A DNA stretch of 64,000 nt from Sipunculus nudus (GCA_026874595.1 CM049314.1:52437812-52501811), one strand, 5' to 3'. Numbered from the stretch's first letter, positions 11,354 to 23,421 are shown. The notes: generated from the letters alone by a model not told the origin. Program-made: numbers and translations.

Positions 11354-12360
11354 ACAAGTGACCCGTGGGTCGTGACGCTCAGCCGACTGACATGTTAATT
11401 GTTATCAATATGTCCTTTCACAGACAACTAATTAAGATAATGTAGGTGGCATCATTGTTCATGCATATTAGCTTAAGTTCAACAAGACCAATAATTCCCT
11501 GGATTTTAGGTTAGAAGATTCCAGGTCCAATGTTTATGATTTGTGCCCTGTTTTTGTATCAAATTTTTAATTATGATGGGGGGTGTTTATAAGCCCAATA
11601 ACTCAGAGAATATGGGTAACAGAGACCTAATTTCAGGTTTCCATGGAGACTTTTCATGTACCTCTATTGATGTAAAGTGAGAAGATTCTAGGTCTAGTTG
11701 TCACGATTAGAGCCCTGTTAACAGATGACCGCATCTTTTAAGGTCTCAAAAATAGATGAAGAAAGAGTAAAAAATTGAAAAAATAAAGGTGTCACCACCA
11801 GTCTGCAGAAACTGATGAAAAACTTCATGGTGAATATCCATGCAAAGAATCATGGTGATCAATGCATTAGTTGTTCAGATACTTGAGCTTTTGTATCAAA
11901 TTTTTAATTATTCTGGGGGGTACTTCCGAGCCCCATAGCTTGAAGAATATGGGTACCAGAGACCTTATTCCAGGTTTACAAGGAAACTTTTCATGGGCTT
12001 TCCTGCATGTCAAGAAAGAAGATTCTAGGATCAGTCGTTACAGTTTGTGCCCTGTTAACAGATGATTGAATCTTTTAAGGTCTCTATTTTAATAGAGAAA
12101 AAAATCGTAAAAAAAAAAAAAAAAAGGTGGCGCCACTGGTCTGCAAAAACTGATGAAACACTCAATGATCAATATCCATGCAAAGAATCATGGTGATCAA
12201 TGCATAAGTTGTTCAGATACTTGAGCTTTTGTACCAAATTTTTCATTATTCTGGGGGATACTTCGGAGCCCCATAGCTTAAAGAATATGGATAACAGAGA
12301 CCAAATTTTAGGTTTCCGAGGAGACTTTTCATGGACCTCTTACAGTCAGCTAAGCTAAAA
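11354..12360 (-). mobile_element. hairpin-ended element in GPALPP1 intron 1
   Basis: Minus-strand orientation: the 5' end TTTTAGCTTAGCTGACTG is at 12360 and the 3' hairpin (GACCCACGGGTC followed by ACTTGTT) at 11356. The inside is two to three diverged copies of a long unit. Each has 'CCTAATTTCAGGTTTCC', an 'AAGATTCTAGG' block and a poly-A/GGTGGCGCCACTGGTCTGC block, then CATGCAAAGAATCATGGTGATC. These blocks link it to both the 7731-9800 core and the 5340-7080 array. Confidence 0.65.
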
Positions 12361-12396
12361 ATAGTAACAGTGCAAGAACTGAAGTTTCAGAAATAC

Positions 12397-12801
12397 CTTT
12401 GTAGTCAATTTTTCTTTCATTCTGGCTGCTCGGTTTTCAAATTCTGCTCCAACTGAATAATCAACAGGTTGAGCAGAGGGCAATGGACCAATCACATCTC
12501 CTGCTTCCTCCTCATCAGAATCTGATTGGTTCAGCTGGAAACTAGGTGGTAATTGTGGACCAATGTTGATACCTGAAGCACTTCTGGAATAACCTGGTTG
12601 CTCTGACTCTTGCTCCTTTGAGAAACTCGGGGGTAAAGCAGGCCCTATCTGTCTGTCTGTAGTCTGTCTGTCTATGGCGGTGTCTTCTTTCCTTTGTTGT
12701 ATGCTATGTGTTTCATCATCTTCTGAATCATCCTCTGAGCTCATACCTGACGTAGCATTGAATGATGGGGGTAGAGCTGGCCCTATGAAGTTCTTTTCCA
12801 T
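12397..12801 (-). CDS. GPALPP1: GPALPP1 homologue, first coding exon
   Basis: Encodes the N-terminal 135 residues of GPALPP motifs-containing protein 1, a conserved animal protein of poorly known function. Visible in the translation are IGPALPPSF at residues 6-14, a second IGPALPPSF near 52-60, IGPQLPPSF near 80-88, acidic Ser/Asp/Glu stretches between them, and IGPLPSAQPVDYSVGAEF followed by NRAARMKEKL, which is the conserved block closing this region in the family. The start ATG sits in a good context (A at -3, G at +4). The exon ends AAAG at 12397 with donor GTATTT at 12396, phase 0; reading on gives 13 intron residues and a stop. A weak possible acceptor (TTACAG) lies about 20 bp upstream of the ATG, so a 5'UTR intron is possible. 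A hairpin-ended repeat begins only about 36 bp beyond the donor. Confidence 0.9.
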
Positions 12802-12819
12802 CTTGATGGCTTGTGTTTC

Positions 12820-13386
12820 TGTAATTAATGCATGAAGTTAACACTGCTTAACATAATGTAGAACTAGTACTATAGTCAGTTTAACCACGTCCACTTTTTT
12901 TTGTGAGAATATTTTGATACGTCAAAGAACACCAGTTGTTTTACCACCAAGACCAGAAAGAGGAAGACATTTGGAAAAAATAATCTACCTCATGTGATTT
13001 TCCTGTAAACAATTGAAACTATATTATGAGAAACTAGTATATTCTGTAGCAACATCTTACCACCCACTTATGAAAGAGACATGGCAGAGAACAGTGATGA
13101 CATCATAATAGACATTACCTACCAAAGAGGCACCCATATTCAAGGGACCAAGGATCATTAGCTGTTGACCCCTGTTTACAGTGAGGCATGTATTGTTCTT
13201 GTGCAGGTATTTAATTGTTACATTGTACACATTACATCAAAACCATATCCCTGAAGGACAATCAAAGGTCACTTGTTAGGGACACAATGAATTAAAGATA
13301 TTTTTAACAGACATGACAACCAGGAAAAATTGCAATTTATGCTAGTTTTGTTTGGTGAGTTTGTCTTACATGGAAATAATAAAGAC
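12820..13386. other. 5' flank of GPALPP1
   Basis: This region should hold the GPALPP1 promoter or a 5'UTR exon. I see no TATA box or initiator I would defend, and no CpG-rich stretch. Confidence 0.4.
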
Positions 13387-13539
13387 ACAAGTGACCTATG
13401 GGTCACGACGCTCAGCTGAACTTGATAATGATTGTGTATCATTATTTAAGAAAAGTACACAGTACACATATTTGGAGTTTTATGGGCTATATGAAAGATG
13501 CAGGAGCCTCTAATGATTACATATTTGAAGAATACAGTA
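13387..13539 (-). mobile_element. 3' end of a hairpin-ended element, interrupted
   Basis: Hairpin TGACC-TATG-GGTCA at 13392, followed by the subterminal GCTCAGCTGA. After about 150 bp it is broken by the DNA element at 13540. No matching 5' end was found before 14746. Confidence 0.55.
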
Positions 13540-14694
13540 CAGTGAAAGCCCCCGCTGCCGACACCCATCTGGGGCAGACACGGACAGTCTTGGGTACGAC
13601 CAGATGTTTTTACTACTTTAAGAACCCCTTTAGGGTGGACAACCCCGCTATTCAGGACAACAGACACTTTTTGTCCACCCAACAGTTAGAATCACCCCCA
13701 CTAATGAGCACCCAAATGGCTTCTTATTTGTTAAAACTTTTCATTATTTAGACAGGATGCAATGGAAATAAAACAAAAGACTTTTTCATTATATTTACCC
13801 AGCCGTTTGTCAGTAATTACCAAAACGTGCTCATACTTTCCCATTATGCCTAGCTTCAACTGAAGTGAAATATTCATCCTGTTTTAGGGCCATGTTATTC
13901 TTCTATCAGCCCTTGACCGAGGATGATAAAACTATTTGTCAGGTGTTACTCATTTGAAAGGTCACAGGTCATGACCTCCTGCCAGACTTGGGACTTTGTT
14001 TGGCTTTAGATGAGAGATGATCAAGAGTTCATTATGCACCTGTTTGGTGATTGATATGGTTATTCATTGCTCAATAGGAAGAACTTGTAAGAAGTTCATG
14101 AGTCAGCCCCTAAAATGAAGTTTTACAGTATGGATGATAACGTGATCCAAAGCCCTGACATGAGCCAGTCAATGATGGTATAACATACGCCTCATGGATA
14201 AGGGTCCCACGGGCCAATCACAGGAGACGTATAATACACCTTTAATTTATTCCTCTTTATTTCCTTTGCCATTGCAAAGAATGTTAACCTAAACAAAGAA
14301 AATTGGGAAATGTTGAGAGATGTTAGAAATCCCTTTTGTTAATCCATGATTCTTACAAAACTACGAAAAGACTGAATAAGTAAGAATTTTTACGGACATA
14401 CTGGAAGTATGTTGAACAACACCAGTCCTGTAAGTCCTGCCACTCTCAGTCAATTTAGGAATGTACATTATCCATCAAATAATGATGTTAGCAACCCAGT
14501 CAATTATTCATGTAACAGCCCCATAAATAAAAAGAATAAATGCAGTTTTTCCAGGGTGTTTATGTCTCTCGCTTAGAACATGAACATCTGGCCACAACAG
14601 GACTGAGGAGCCCGAACCCCTCTGGGGCTGACACCCAACCATAACAGATAAATTTTCTGGTCCCGTGACTGTACACTATAGAAGGGTTTCACTG
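13540..14694. mobile_element. pogo/mariner-type non-autonomous element with TA duplication
   Basis: Ends CAGTGAAAGCCC at the left and GGGTTTCACTG at the right, an imperfect inverted repeat, flanked by TA on each side. Inner parts of both ends share GGGTGTC and CAGCCCC/GGGGCAG blocks. CAGTGAAACCC ends with TA duplication are typical of Tigger/pogo and related elements. No transposase frame is seen in the 1155 bp. Confidence 0.6.
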
Positions 14695-14745
14695 TATTGG
14701 TATCTCAACTAAGTGACTGACTGTAATATGCATGTAATTCATAAA

Positions 14746-16349
14746 ACAAGTGATCCATAGATCATGAAGCTCAGCTGACTAGGAGGTCATTCACAAAAGG
14801 TATTTTATCATCTGAATGCCAAATTTTGTAGTTGATATCCCCATTCAACTGTAGCAACAAGGGCCCAGAGGCACAAATAGTCCCCCACCCCATGCATAAC
14901 TCAAATGTTGGTATTTTCTGTGACATGCTTTAATTGGGATTGGCTGAAATAGGATAATTCAGGATCTAAAGGTATCTTATGTGATGGATGCATCAATGCA
15001 TTTAACATTAAAGTTTAAAACATTAATGATATGCAGAATAACCCCTGACATTTATATTTGCCAAAAAAATTAAAGACCTATAGATTTATATTTTTCTGCA
15101 GTGCCAAATAAATTTTCTTGGTCTAGTAAAGGTTTCATTATCTTGTAATTTTATATGTGGATCATGAGAATTAACTTAAAGTGGCACATGAAGGGTGAGG
15201 AAGATTTTGACATTATTTATTAACATTCTGAAAGTCATTATCTGTAGACTGTTGGCACCTCATTAGTGAGCTCTGGTTTTGTGTCCATATGCTCATAATG
15301 GAGCTATCAGCTCTTGGCTCAGAATACCAGGTAAAGCCCAGATAGCTAGTTAAACTGGACTGGCACCTGTACACTGGTAGACTGTTTCAGTATTTTACCA
15401 TACCACTGATTTCATCTTGAGCATTTTCAATGATGTTACTGTGTGCGAAAATTACTACAACTTTGATTAAAAGAAAAATGAAAACTGCAAATATAAGAAA
15501 GGATGCTTTAGGGCCACTGTCACTATACTTATTAGAAAGATATGCATCTCAAAGGTAAGCCCAATAACATTCATTTTCTATTTCATATATACATTCATCA
15601 ATGCTATCCTTTAGAGTAGTCCGACACGTACGGACTCCATTTATCTGTGATATGGAGTCCGACCGTCTGGTGGTGAGAGTTCACCCTGTGGTACATGGAG
15701 GGACCTGTAACATGAAATACCACTGCTTGTGCGATAGAGAAGCAATCTCATATTCATATATAAAAATAAACTAAATATGTATCAAATTATATCGATATAT
15801 CACCTTTATGTGCACCTGTAGATGTTTTTGATCCTTTGAACTCCTGGGGTTCAGTTGTTGCCAGCGCAACAGGAAACCGCCGGAAAAGGAATCCCATGTA
15901 AACTAGGTGGGCAATCTATGCAAAAGAGGAACTCAGGGGGGCTTTTCCTAGGGATGCCAGTGCTGTGCACTAGGATATACCCTTATTTCATAAAATTCCT
16001 TCCCATCATACACCGCAGTATTGTCTATGATGCTACATTCCTATTGGCTGTTCCAACCTGGCTGTTCTAATACTGACATGTAGTTGAGCTTGAACTAATT
16101 AAAGTTACAATTATCTATAAGCAAAAGAACACCTATATGTGACACTAAGTGCAAAACATATGTAAACAAAGCGGAAACTACATGCAACACTATCTTAAAG
16201 TAAGCTTCTGTAATCTACACAAGCAGCTATACGTAACATCATGAGCAAAATAACATCTGTAAACAACTGTATGTAATATTAAATATGTGCATAAAAATGA
16301 TGTAGACAACATAAACAGCTATATATGTAACACTATGTGCAAAAATAAA
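14746..16349. mobile_element. 3' end of a hairpin-ended element plus unassigned sequence
   Basis: Hairpin TGATC-CATA-GATCA at 14751-14764 with GAAGCTCAGCTGACT beside it. The first about 90 bp resemble the element at 36819 (CGCAAAAGG...TTTTATCATCTGAATG). A stem-loop with arms GGACTCCAT and ATGGAGTCC lies near 15635-15660. A degenerate roughly 45-bp repeat (variants of TGTAACACTATGTGCAAAA) runs from 16085 to 16345. No 5' end or gene found. Confidence 0.5.
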
Positions 16350-17057
16350 CATGGGACCCATGGGTCACATCGCTCAGCTGAATATTGGAAAATATTAGTA
16401 ACTGCAAAATATTTTTATTTCTTTTGGTTTTTCATGTATATTATCATTAGAAAAGCTATGGCCCTGCTAAAATGAAACTCTGTATATTATAGAATAATGG
16501 ACATGAGCTAAACCATTTAGTGATGCACCAAGGGAAAAAATAGGCCTACGGTAAGTGTAATATAAAAGTAACATTTCATAAACAAATAATGTGTGAAGGT
16601 AATTAAGTTTTCAAAAGTTAAATATATGGCCATATGAGTTAAAAATTAATCCCACAAAGTTTGACCAATATTCCTAATTTAATACTAAATTAACAGTGTT
16701 ATTCACACCTAGGCCCTGCCAACTTTAAGAGATATGAATGAAATGCTACAAAGTATTTATATCCTCTTAAATCTTGTCAGTTAGCACTTACATTAGATCC
16801 TAATATTTTATCACATTTAAATATATTAGGATTAAATTCCTAAAATTTTTTTCTTAAAAAAAAATCAAAATTGTCAAGTCTCATCGAAAAGAATTTATTT
16901 AACATTAAAATTTTAAGATTCATCTTGTTTATTAATCCTGTGTATTGAAGGGGTGGGCTGGGGAAGGGGTCTCCGTTGTTACCGCTCGTTGCTGAAAAAA
17001 ATGTTAATTTTAAGATTAATCTGGTTTAAAGTACAGGTCTGTCAACAGAATAGGGTC

Positions 17058-17079
17058 GGGGGGGGGGGGGGGGGGGGGG
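17058..17079. repeat. poly-G tract, 22 G
   Basis: Uninterrupted run of 22 G on the plus strand inside the 16350-21312 element; length is prone to sequencing error. Confidence 0.9.
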
Positions 17080-17234
17080 CAGAGAAAAAGGCTCCCTGTA
17101 GTATGGTATTAACTGCAGACAGCCTGATCAAGCTCAACTTGGTGGAGAGAGGGCTTGCCCTAGTGATGGGATTGCATAACATTATGCCAACAGCAAATTT
17201 CAGATTTCAACAGATTAAATCCTTATGTGCACAT

Positions 17235-18792
17235 TAGGGCCCTGCGCGGGCCGAAAAATTGAACCCACACCCACCCCTGTAAGCCCGCAGCCCGCCCCGT
17301 AATCAAAGAAAAAAATTTAGCCCGCCCCGCCCGGCAGTTACTTTGATTCTTTCAGCCCGCACCCGCCCCGCAAAATTTTCTTTCAGCCCGCACCCGCCCC
17401 GCCCCGCATTTTTCAAGTGTCCGGCCCACAGTCCAGCCCGCAAAATAATTTTTTAAAAAGCTTTCGGATCCAAAGGTTTACATAGAATATTTTACAGCAC
17501 ATATATAAGCCACGGTTATCATTAATATATTTGAAATGTTTGATGATTGGAATGAAAAATTAATTTTAATACGTTTTTGCAATCATTCAAACCATAACTC
17601 ATGAAATATTTTAAAAGACATGTTTGATTGGTAAAATGGATTTAATATATACATAATAATTTAACAAACTTTAAATATGTTCTAATATTTTTCAGGGGAA
17701 ATAAATAAACCATTGATTTATTGTGTCTGTTTCTACTTCAATTTATAAAAAAAAAGTAAAGAAAAAAAATAAATTTCCTAAAAGTATGTGTACCCAAAGT
17801 TACCCTTTGGAATGGTATGGGCTAATCACAAGCCACCAAACTACTGAGGTGTGTTGCATGGTTAAAATCTTTTCAGTCATAATCTGCTAATTAGCTGAAA
17901 TTGAGACTAATCAGATGGTCAAGGGAGTAGGGGGGTAGTCTGACCTATGTGGCTTTAGGGTCAGTATGTTCATTGAAATAGACATAACCAGAGCGGTGTT
18001 TCTTATAGTAGTTATCACCACCTTATGGAGTGCCCAAACAGGGATTTGACCAGCCAGTGGTCAATGTCAGTTACAAATAGACAGCACATGGAGTTACAAT
18101 TAGATAAGGAGTCAACCTTAGGCTTTGTGAAGTTCTTTGTCAATTGAGTCGCCTAGAGAGCCAGCTGTAGCCACACACTGTCTATAACAAGATCAGAGGT
18201 AATCAAGCCCTTGCTTCTCTCCCAGTCATATTATGTAATATGTGAGACCTGACACAAATACCGGCTTACAGTCCATATACAACATCGATCAAGGTAACTT
18301 TATACAAAGTTATGACTAGCTTCCACTGCAAGGAAAATTGTTTAAAATCTAAATTTCAAATTAATGATGGATCATCTATTTTGATAACAAATTGAAGTTA
18401 TACCTAGAAAAGACACATATGCATAGTGTTGTTACAACTGTCAGTCAGTGTAAGGGGTTAACAGGAATAAATTAAAATTTATAAACATTTGTCTTTTCAT
18501 ATTACTATTTTTACAGCATGCACCTGAAAACATTTTATACAAAATTATCAATGTCTGAGAATGAAAGTTTTCTTATGAATAATTATATATTCAAGTTCTA
18601 CTGAACTGCCAGATCATCAACCCGCAGCCTGCCCCGCCCCGCACAGGCTTTACTTTGGCCCGCCCCGCCCCGCACTTCCATAGATGTAACCCGCCCCGCC
18701 CCGCAAAGAATCCTTTGCGGGGACCCGCGGGGGCCCAAGGGTTGCGGGCCCCCGCCGGCTGCGGGTCAAAACCTGCCCCACGCAGGGCCCTA
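17235..18792. mobile_element. non-autonomous hAT-type element with 8-bp target duplication
   Basis: Both ends read TAGGGCCCTGCG (C/T)GGG inwards, and the element is flanked on each side by GTGCACAT (17227-17234 and 18793-18800). Eight-base duplications are the hAT hallmark. The terminal 200 bp on each side are strings of CCCGCCCCGC, very GC-rich, around an AT-rich body of about 1.1 kb. No transposase frame. The host sequence is the hairpin-ended family; uninterrupted paralogues of the same site occur at about 58550 and 61080. Confidence 0.85.
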
Positions 18793-18800
18793 GTGCACAT

Positions 18801-20640
18801 GCTGTGAAAATTAAATCCACAGTACTTACTGGAAACTAGATGTGTCGGAACGACACGAATGCCCCCGCCTGGGGCAAATAAGAAACATTTGTAAAATTTT
18901 GAAAAATTTTTTAAGTTCAGGAGGTGTTGTATGGTCAAAAGTAGGTCAACAAGGGCAAAATGCAAACTCGATCTGTAACGGGTCATTATCAAGCAACACA
19001 CCAAAAATCATGCCAGTATATGCAGGCATTGTGAAGAAAAGTCCATACATGTGCGTTTTCCATAAAAATTTCTGTCTTTCATGAAATTTTCTATGTTTAG
19101 GAGCCGTTAAACAATGAAAAGTAGGTCAACCAGGACGAAACGCGAACTCGATCTGTAACTGTCATTATCTGCCCACACATAAAAAAATCAGGGTGGTATC
19201 TGCAGGCATTGAGGAAAAAAAGTCAGTACATATGCATTTGTTATGAAAATTTCTATTTTTCATGAAACTTTCTATGTTCAGGAGCAGTCAAATGGTCAAA
19301 AGTAGGTCAACTGGGACAAAACAAGAACTCGATCTGTAACTGGTCATTATCTGCCTACACACTAAAAATCAGGCCCGTATCTGCAAGGCACTGTGAAAAA
19401 AAGTCCATACATGTGCACTTTTTTATGAAATTTTCTATGTTAGAGCACCGTCAAATGGTCAAAAGTAGGTCAACTGGGACAAAACGCGAACTCGATCTGT
19501 AACTGGTCAATATCTGCCAACACACCAAAAATCAGCCAATATCTGCAGGCACTGCGAAAAAAAGTCTGTACATGTGTATTTGTCATGAAATTTCATATTT
19601 TTCATGAAATTTTCTATGTTCAGGAGCCCTAAAATGGTCAAAAGTAGGTCAACTGGGACGAAACGCGAACTCGATCTGTAACTGGTCTATATCTGCCCAC
19701 ACACCAAAAATCAGGCCAATATCTGCAGGCATTGCGAAAAAAAGTCCGTACATGTGTATCTGTCATGAATATTTCTATTTTTCATGAAATTTTCTAAATT
19801 AAGGAGGTGTAAAACGTTCAAAAGTAGGTCATCCGGGACGAACACGAACTCGATCTGTAACTGGTCATTATCTGCCTACACACTAAAAATCAGGCCCGTA
19901 TCTGCAGGCACTGTGAAAAAAAGTCCATACATGTGCACTTTTTTATGAAATTTTCTATGTTAGAGCACCGTCAAATGGTCAAAAGTAGGTTAACTGGGAC
20001 AAAACGCGAACTCGATCTTTAACTGGTCAATATCTGCCAACACACCAAAAATCAGGCCAATATCTGCAGGCACTGCGAAAAAAAAGTCTGTACATGTGTA
20101 TTTGTCATGAAATTTCATATTTTTCATGAAATTTTCTATGTTCAGGAGCTGTAAAATGGTCAAAAGTAGGTCAACTGGGACGAAACGTGAACTCGATCTG
20201 TAACTGGTCTATATCTGCCCACACACCAAAAATCAGGCCAATATCTGCAGGCATTGCGAAAAAAAGTCCGTACATGTGTATCTGTCATGAATATTTCTAT
20301 TTTTCATGAAATTTTCTAAATTAAGGAGGCGTAAAATGTTCAAAAGTAGGTCATCTGGGACGAAACGCGAACTCGATCTGTAACTGGTCATTATCTGCCT
20401 ACACACCAAAAATCAGGCCAATATCTGCAGGCATTGCGAAAAAAAGTCCGTACATGTGTATTTGTCATGAAATTTCTATTTTTCATGAAATTTTCTAAGT
20501 TTAGGAGCCGTAAAACAGTCAAAAGTAGGTCAACTGGGACAAAACGCGAACTCAATCTGTAACTGGTCATTATCTGCCCACACACCAAAAATCAGGCCAA
20601 TATCTGCAGGCATTGCGAAAAAAAGTCAGTACAACTGTTT
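18801..20640. repeat. about 178-bp tandem array with a three-unit higher-order repeat
   Basis: CTCGATCTGTAAC recurs at about 18968, 19147, 19328, 19491, 19672, 19850, 20012, 20192, 20368 and 20553, at spacings of 162-185 bp. Other blocks are TGAAATTTTCTATGTT, AAAAGTAGGTCAACTGGGAC and AAATCAGGCCAATATCTGC. Three successive units (19328-19849) recur almost unchanged as 19850-20367. Confidence 0.9.
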
Positions 20641-21467
20641 GATTTCGGAATGACGGAAGGACAGACATGGGTAAAACTGCTGAAATGGACTGTTAAATTT
20701 CGGACTTCCACAAATTTAATTTTTTTTCTGTACGAAATTTCACAGATTTTACGGTACCAATTTTATATTTTTGCCAATATTTAAACAAATTTAACAGATT
20801 TTGATCTAATTTTTGGTATATAATTAAATTTTGTTTAATTAAAGTTGTATTACTGAAAAAAAGTCCCTACCTTTAACACTCTTGGTCTTAAGTGACCAAA
20901 TATCTTCCTGATTTTTTTACAAAGTCCATTATGTTTGGGCCCATAACTTTTTTAAATTAAATAATACTGATTTAATTTCTGGCATGTACATAGGAATTAT
21001 ATAGAGGAATATTTATGGTAAATATGAAGAAAACCAGATGAGTGGTTTTGATATTAGGCAGTCCTGAAGTGTGAAAATAGATTTCTAATAAAACATTGAG
21101 GTTTTTCCTTAATATCTCAAAGGAATAAAGTCCTATTGACCCAATTTTCGGTATGGTAGGAGATTTTGGGGACATCTAAATGTATACTGAATTTCATATT
21201 GGTAGGTCCAATGGTGTCGAAACGTGCCAGTCTTACAGACGGACATCGGGACAGACGACAGGCAATGGACCACAACTATAGCTTAGATGACTTATAGTCA
21301 GCTGAGCTAAAAACTAGGCACTAAAATAGATGTAAATGTAATCCTATATAATATAAATTGATGAAAATAAGGTTTGCCCCACTACTTAAATCTAGACATA
21401 ACCATTTTTACAAACTTGGCCAACTTTGATAGTTGAAATGGGTCTGTAATATCAAACAATGCATTTT

Positions 21468-21800
21468 TTAAGTAAATGGTCTGCTCCAAAAATAACTGTT
21501 CAATAAACTAGATCTCTCCTTTTTAAATTGTGGACATTCAAATAAATAATGAAACTCATCACCTTGTTCATTAAAGTTACATAAATCACATATATCTGAA
21601 TAAGTCAAATAGTTATAATTATTACTTGATGCAGGTAATCTGTGACCGCCACAACGAAATTTGGCTAAGGTTATCCTATCTGTGTAATTAAGCTGTTTCA
21701 AGTATACATCTAGACCAAAATCCTGCTTAAAGATTCTAAAACTAGTACATAACCTGTTGCCTTCTAATTCATTGTGCCAGTCTTGTATACTAATCACTGT
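21468..21800 (-). pseudogene. LINE C-terminal fragment (zinc-binding end)
   Basis: Open for 109 codons. Contains NRLCTSFRIFKQDFGL, a LAKFRCGGHRLP block and CDLCN...GDEFHYLFEC, the Cys/His cluster found after the reverse transcriptase of many non-LTR retrotransposons. With the pieces at 22720-22938 and 27521-27725 it appears to be one LINE copy split by insertions. Confidence 0.7.
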
Positions 21801-21973
21801 ATACGATATTCCTGCATGACTGATACTTTAAGTGAACCATACCTCTATATATTATTTTTTTAAAGTAACTGAATGTAATTAATTACTTTGCCCAAGTAAT
21901 TGTAATTTAATCATTACTTTGTAAAATTAAAGAAATTTGTAATTGTAATTGGGATTTTTTGAAGTAATTGTAA

Positions 21974-22041
<68 letters not shown>

Positions 22042-22719
22042 CAAGGCCCAGATTGCGATCTGGACGGATCTAAGATCTGTCCAGCCCAAATTGCGATCGC
22101 AGTTCAGGCCGGCCCAAACTGCGATCGCAATCTGGGCTGGCCAGATCTTAGATCTGTCCATCCTATATTGCGATCGCAGTTTAGTCCGGCCCAGATTGCG
22201 ATCTTGTCTTTCTTGCTTCAGGATCACAATCTGGACTGGACAGATCTAAGATCTGACGAAACACCACGAAACACCTACTTAACTTCAAACCTGAACCCAA
22301 AATGTAACACCAATCAATAAATAATCATCATATGGATATATACCTGCAATTTTGTTTCATAAATTTATGACATAATGATAAAAACGAGTGTTTCATGCCG
22401 TGGTCGGTTCACCGGCCCCCACTGCAGCCATTTATGCCAGCTATGACCCTGCCCCCTAGTGGCGCAAGTCGCAATCAAGCAGCGCACTTGTCAGTTGCTT
22501 TCTTTTATTTTACAGAATAGTGGCACTATTCCACATTAACATATGCAACAAATGATGTTTTAATAACTGATTCCAGTGTTTTGCTTCAAGTTCGAATTTA
22601 AAAGGGTGTTTTGTGGTGTATCATCACACATACCCTAAACACTGGTGTTTTGGGTGTTTAGGCAGACCCGTAATTCATAGGTATATTGGGGTCCGTTTTG
22701 GTCTGTTTGGGTCCGTTGG
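21801..22719. repeat. insertions inside the LINE: (TA)n and GATC-rich palindromic cluster
   Basis: A (TA)n run of about 60 bp at 21976-22036 is followed at 22040-22250 by alternating direct and inverted copies of a GATC-dense unit. It includes CTAAGATCTGTCCA and its inverse, and three copies of GCGATCGCA with GGCC between. The rest (22260-22719) is unassigned. Confidence 0.7.
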
Positions 22720-22938
22720 GGTATTTCGTCAGACCCTACAATTAGCTGTTTTCCTAGGTACTTTCAGTAGATTCTTAAGGAAATTTCTTTCAAATATTTC
22801 GATATAACCCATTTTCTGAAAACCCCAAACTTCATATCCATATAACAGTATAGGGGTGACAAGGCTGTCAAATAGTTCACAGTTGATGTCAACTGGAAGT
22901 CTCAATTTACGTGCTATGGTGTTTAGACTGAACATGGC
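22720..22938 (-). pseudogene. LINE reverse transcriptase thumb fragment
   Basis: Contains LPVDINCELFDSLVTPILLYG followed by YEVWGF, a signature of the region just after the reverse transcriptase palm in non-LTR elements. It is cut at its N-terminal side exactly at the 9-bp duplication of the element at 22939. Confidence 0.72.
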
Positions 22939-22967
22939 TAGACCCAGTTGTGGCTCTGTTTAAAATA

Positions 22968-23421
22968 ACAGAGCCACAGGTCCCTGCCTTCATTTATCTA
23001 GCAGACATGAGCGCATGCAGGTGACAACGTTGTACCCACTTTGGGTACATTTAGCCTGTGGCTTAGCCCCGGGTGATTGGCTGGTGATTGTTTCAGGCTT
23101 ACCGTGTGCACTGCACTTCATGTGTTACATCATCGCTGCCAACTTACTAGCTGGCTCACCCAGCTGAAATTTTATACATGCGCCTGGCCAACTAAAACAA
23201 TCCAGTTTGTCACCTTGGTAACATCGCTGCCTGAAGGGAGTGGTCTTGTGACGTTGTGTATCCAGTGGTCAAGTAACAGGACACTCGCACCAGTGATGAT
23301 GTAACACATGCATGTACTGCTTAAAACAGTCTGCAAAGTGGCACTGGGATAGGCAGCCAACATAAGGTGTAGCCTACTCCCAGTCCGCTAGATTAATGAA
23401 AATAGGGACCTGTGGCTCTGT
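22968..23421. mobile_element. 454-bp inverted-repeat segment inside the larger element
   Basis: ACAGAGCCACAGGTCCCT at the left is the exact inverse of the sequence at 23404-23421. The left copy also pairs with GTGGCTCTGT at 22950, making a local hairpin. No clear target duplication, so it may be a subterminal fold of the larger element rather than a separate MITE. Confidence 0.5.

Larger units (their letters stand above)
16350..21312 (-). mobile_element. large hairpin-ended element with satellite core, hit by a hAT element
   Basis: Minus orientation: the 5' end at about 21312 reads TTTTTAGCTCAGCTGACTAT, and the 3' hairpin GACCCATGGGTC lies at 16355-16366. The 5' 600-700 bp (20640-21312) closely match the 5' parts of the elements at 54974 and 58601-61736, including a GTCCGTCTGT-type simple stretch near the end. 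The middle is the tandem array at 18801-20640; a separate 1558-bp hAT-type insertion occupies 17235-18792. Confidence 0.65.

Noticed and set aside
18591-19004. 137-codon minus-strand frame rich in Gly, Ala and Arg
   Set aside because: Runs across the border of the hAT-type element and its GC-rich end; no domain.
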